Translations under genes and position numbers: made by a program
The notes under the pieces: generated by a model
Databases searched by the model: none
What the model saw: only the letters and a program-made list of their open reading frames with translations
Told to the model about the DNA's origin: nothing
Assembly: GCA_003538495.1 (NCBI GenBank)
Contig: DPSD01000715.1
Coordinates: 1 to 7,184 of the forward strand
Direction of reading: 5' to 3'
Source: Accumulibacter sp.
GTDB taxonomy: Bacteria > Pseudomonadota > Gammaproteobacteria > Burkholderiales > Rhodocyclaceae
Length of the DNA: 7,184 nt
Shown: positions 6,530 through 7,184 of the stretch, one piece after another
Numbering within the stretch: position 1 is the first letter of the stretch
Layout: each line of letters begins with the position of its first letter

Positions 6530-7184
6530 ATGAAATTCCGAACGAAGCAAGCCGCGTCGATGCTGCTCGCAGCAGGATTCGGCTGCGCAGCGGTCGGCAG
6601 TGCCTACGCTGCCGAATCACTGCAGGACGTGATGAAGCGCCGGAACCTGTCGCAGCAGGATCTGCTGGCGGCGTCCAAGACCTACGTGCCGACCGGCAAG
6701 CGCGACGAGTTCGTTGCCTTTTCGTCCGGCGGCCAGTCCGGGCAGGTCATTGTCTACGGCATTCCGTCGATGCGCATCCTCAAGTACATCGGCGTGTTCA
6801 CGCCGGAGCCCTGGCAGGGCTACGGTTTCGACGAAAGCTCGAAGGCGGTTCTCGCGCAAGGGAAGATAGACGGCAAGGACATCACCTGGGGCGATACCCA
6901 CCACCCGGCGATGTCGGAGACCCAGGGCCAGTACGACGGGCAGTTCCTGTTCATCAACGACAAGGCCAACCCGCGCCTGGCGGTGATCGACCTGCGTGAC
7001 TTCGAGACCAAGCAGATCGTGGTCAATCCGATCTACAAGTCCGAACACGGTGGCGCTTTCGTAACCCCGAATACCGAGTACGTGATCGAGGCCGCGCAGT
7101 ACGCGACACCGCTCGAGAACAAGAAATTCTACCCGCTCGAAGAGTTCAACGAGAAGTACCGTGGCGGCGTCACCTACTGGAAGT
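6530..7184 (+). CDS. nosZ: Nitrous oxide reductase, clade II, Sec-exported (5' part)
   Basis: The first 218 residues of nitrous oxide reductase, the periplasmic multicopper enzyme that reduces N2O to N2 as the last step of denitrification; the gene runs off the window. The N-terminus (about 1-27, MKFRTKQAASMLLAAGFG...SAYA) is a Sec-type signal without a twin-arginine motif, which marks the clade II (atypical) enzyme. The beta-propeller domain follows, with DTHHP (H124, H125) and SEHGG (H173). The spacing of 49 between H124 and H173 equals that of known CuZ ligands (His79/80 and His128 in the Pseudomonas numbering). The start has AAAGGGAG (GGGAG 6518-6522) 7 bases before the ATG. An upstream FNR-type box suggests anaerobic induction. 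The CuA domain is beyond the window. Confidence 0.95.
   Translation, partial: MKFRTKQAASMLLAAGFGCAAVGSAYAAESLQDVMKRRNLSQQDLLAASKTYVPTGKRDEFVAFSSGGQSGQVIVYGIPSMRILKYIGVFTPEPWQGYGFDESSKAVLAQGKIDGKDITWGDTHHPAMSETQGQYDGQFLFINDKANPRLAVIDLRDFETKQIVVNPIYKSEHGGAFVTPNTEYVIEAAQYATPLENKKFYPLEEFNEKYRGGVTYWK

Noticed and set aside
6280..6999. Plus-strand open frame overlapping the start of nosZ in another frame
   Set aside because: The nosZ frame has a signal peptide, ribosome site and CuZ ligand motifs; the other frame is an Arg-rich shadow.

Overview
The window is a stretch of Gram-negative, GC-rich proteobacterial chromosome. Gene order (isc operon of the iscSUA-hscBA-fdx-iscX type) and protein character point to a betaproteobacterium. 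A Sec-exported clade II nitrous oxide reductase suggests a denitrifying Rhodocyclales relative (Dechloromonas/Accumulibacter-like). That placement is inference from recognised protein features, not from a database search.

Region 1 (1-4546, + strand) is an iron-sulfur cluster assembly operon. It holds the 3' end of iscS (cysteine desulfurase), iscU (scaffold), iscA (A-type carrier), hscB and hscA (dedicated J-protein and Hsp70), fdx ([2Fe-2S] ferredoxin), iscX and a DUF2237-family gene. IscS supplies sulfur, IscU builds the cluster, HscB/HscA release it by way of the LPPVK motif of IscU, Fdx supplies electrons, and IscX tunes IscS. The last four genes (hscA, fdx, iscX, DUF2237) are joined by three successive 4-base ATGA stop/start overlaps, so the uncharacterised, cysteine-rich DUF2237 protein looks translationally coupled to the Fe-S machinery. 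The regulator iscR, if present, lies outside the window.

Region 2 (4592-6246, - strand) is a copper/periplasmic cluster read toward the isc operon. In transcription order it holds a small membrane-anchored periplasmic protein of unknown function (FixH/YtkA-like in architecture only), a badly decayed SCO1/SenC-type copper chaperone (several frame switches, internal loss, and loss of both CxxxC cysteines and the histidine ligand), and an intact PCu(A)C copper chaperone with a perfect H-X10-M-X21-H-X-M motif.

Region 3 (6247-7184) is a 283-base divergent control region followed by the 5' part of nosZ on the + strand. The control region has a 9-of-10 FNR/DNR-type box (TTGATGCACCTCAA) with a plausible -10 element at class II spacing, and a perfect 7-3-7 palindrome at the predicted transcription start. 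NosZ needs copper for its CuA and CuZ centres, so the adjacent copper-handling genes probably serve it and/or a haem-copper oxidase; the SCO member of that set is dead here. The most notable points are the DUF2237 coupling, the SCO relic inside an otherwise intact copper cluster, and the nosZ control region.
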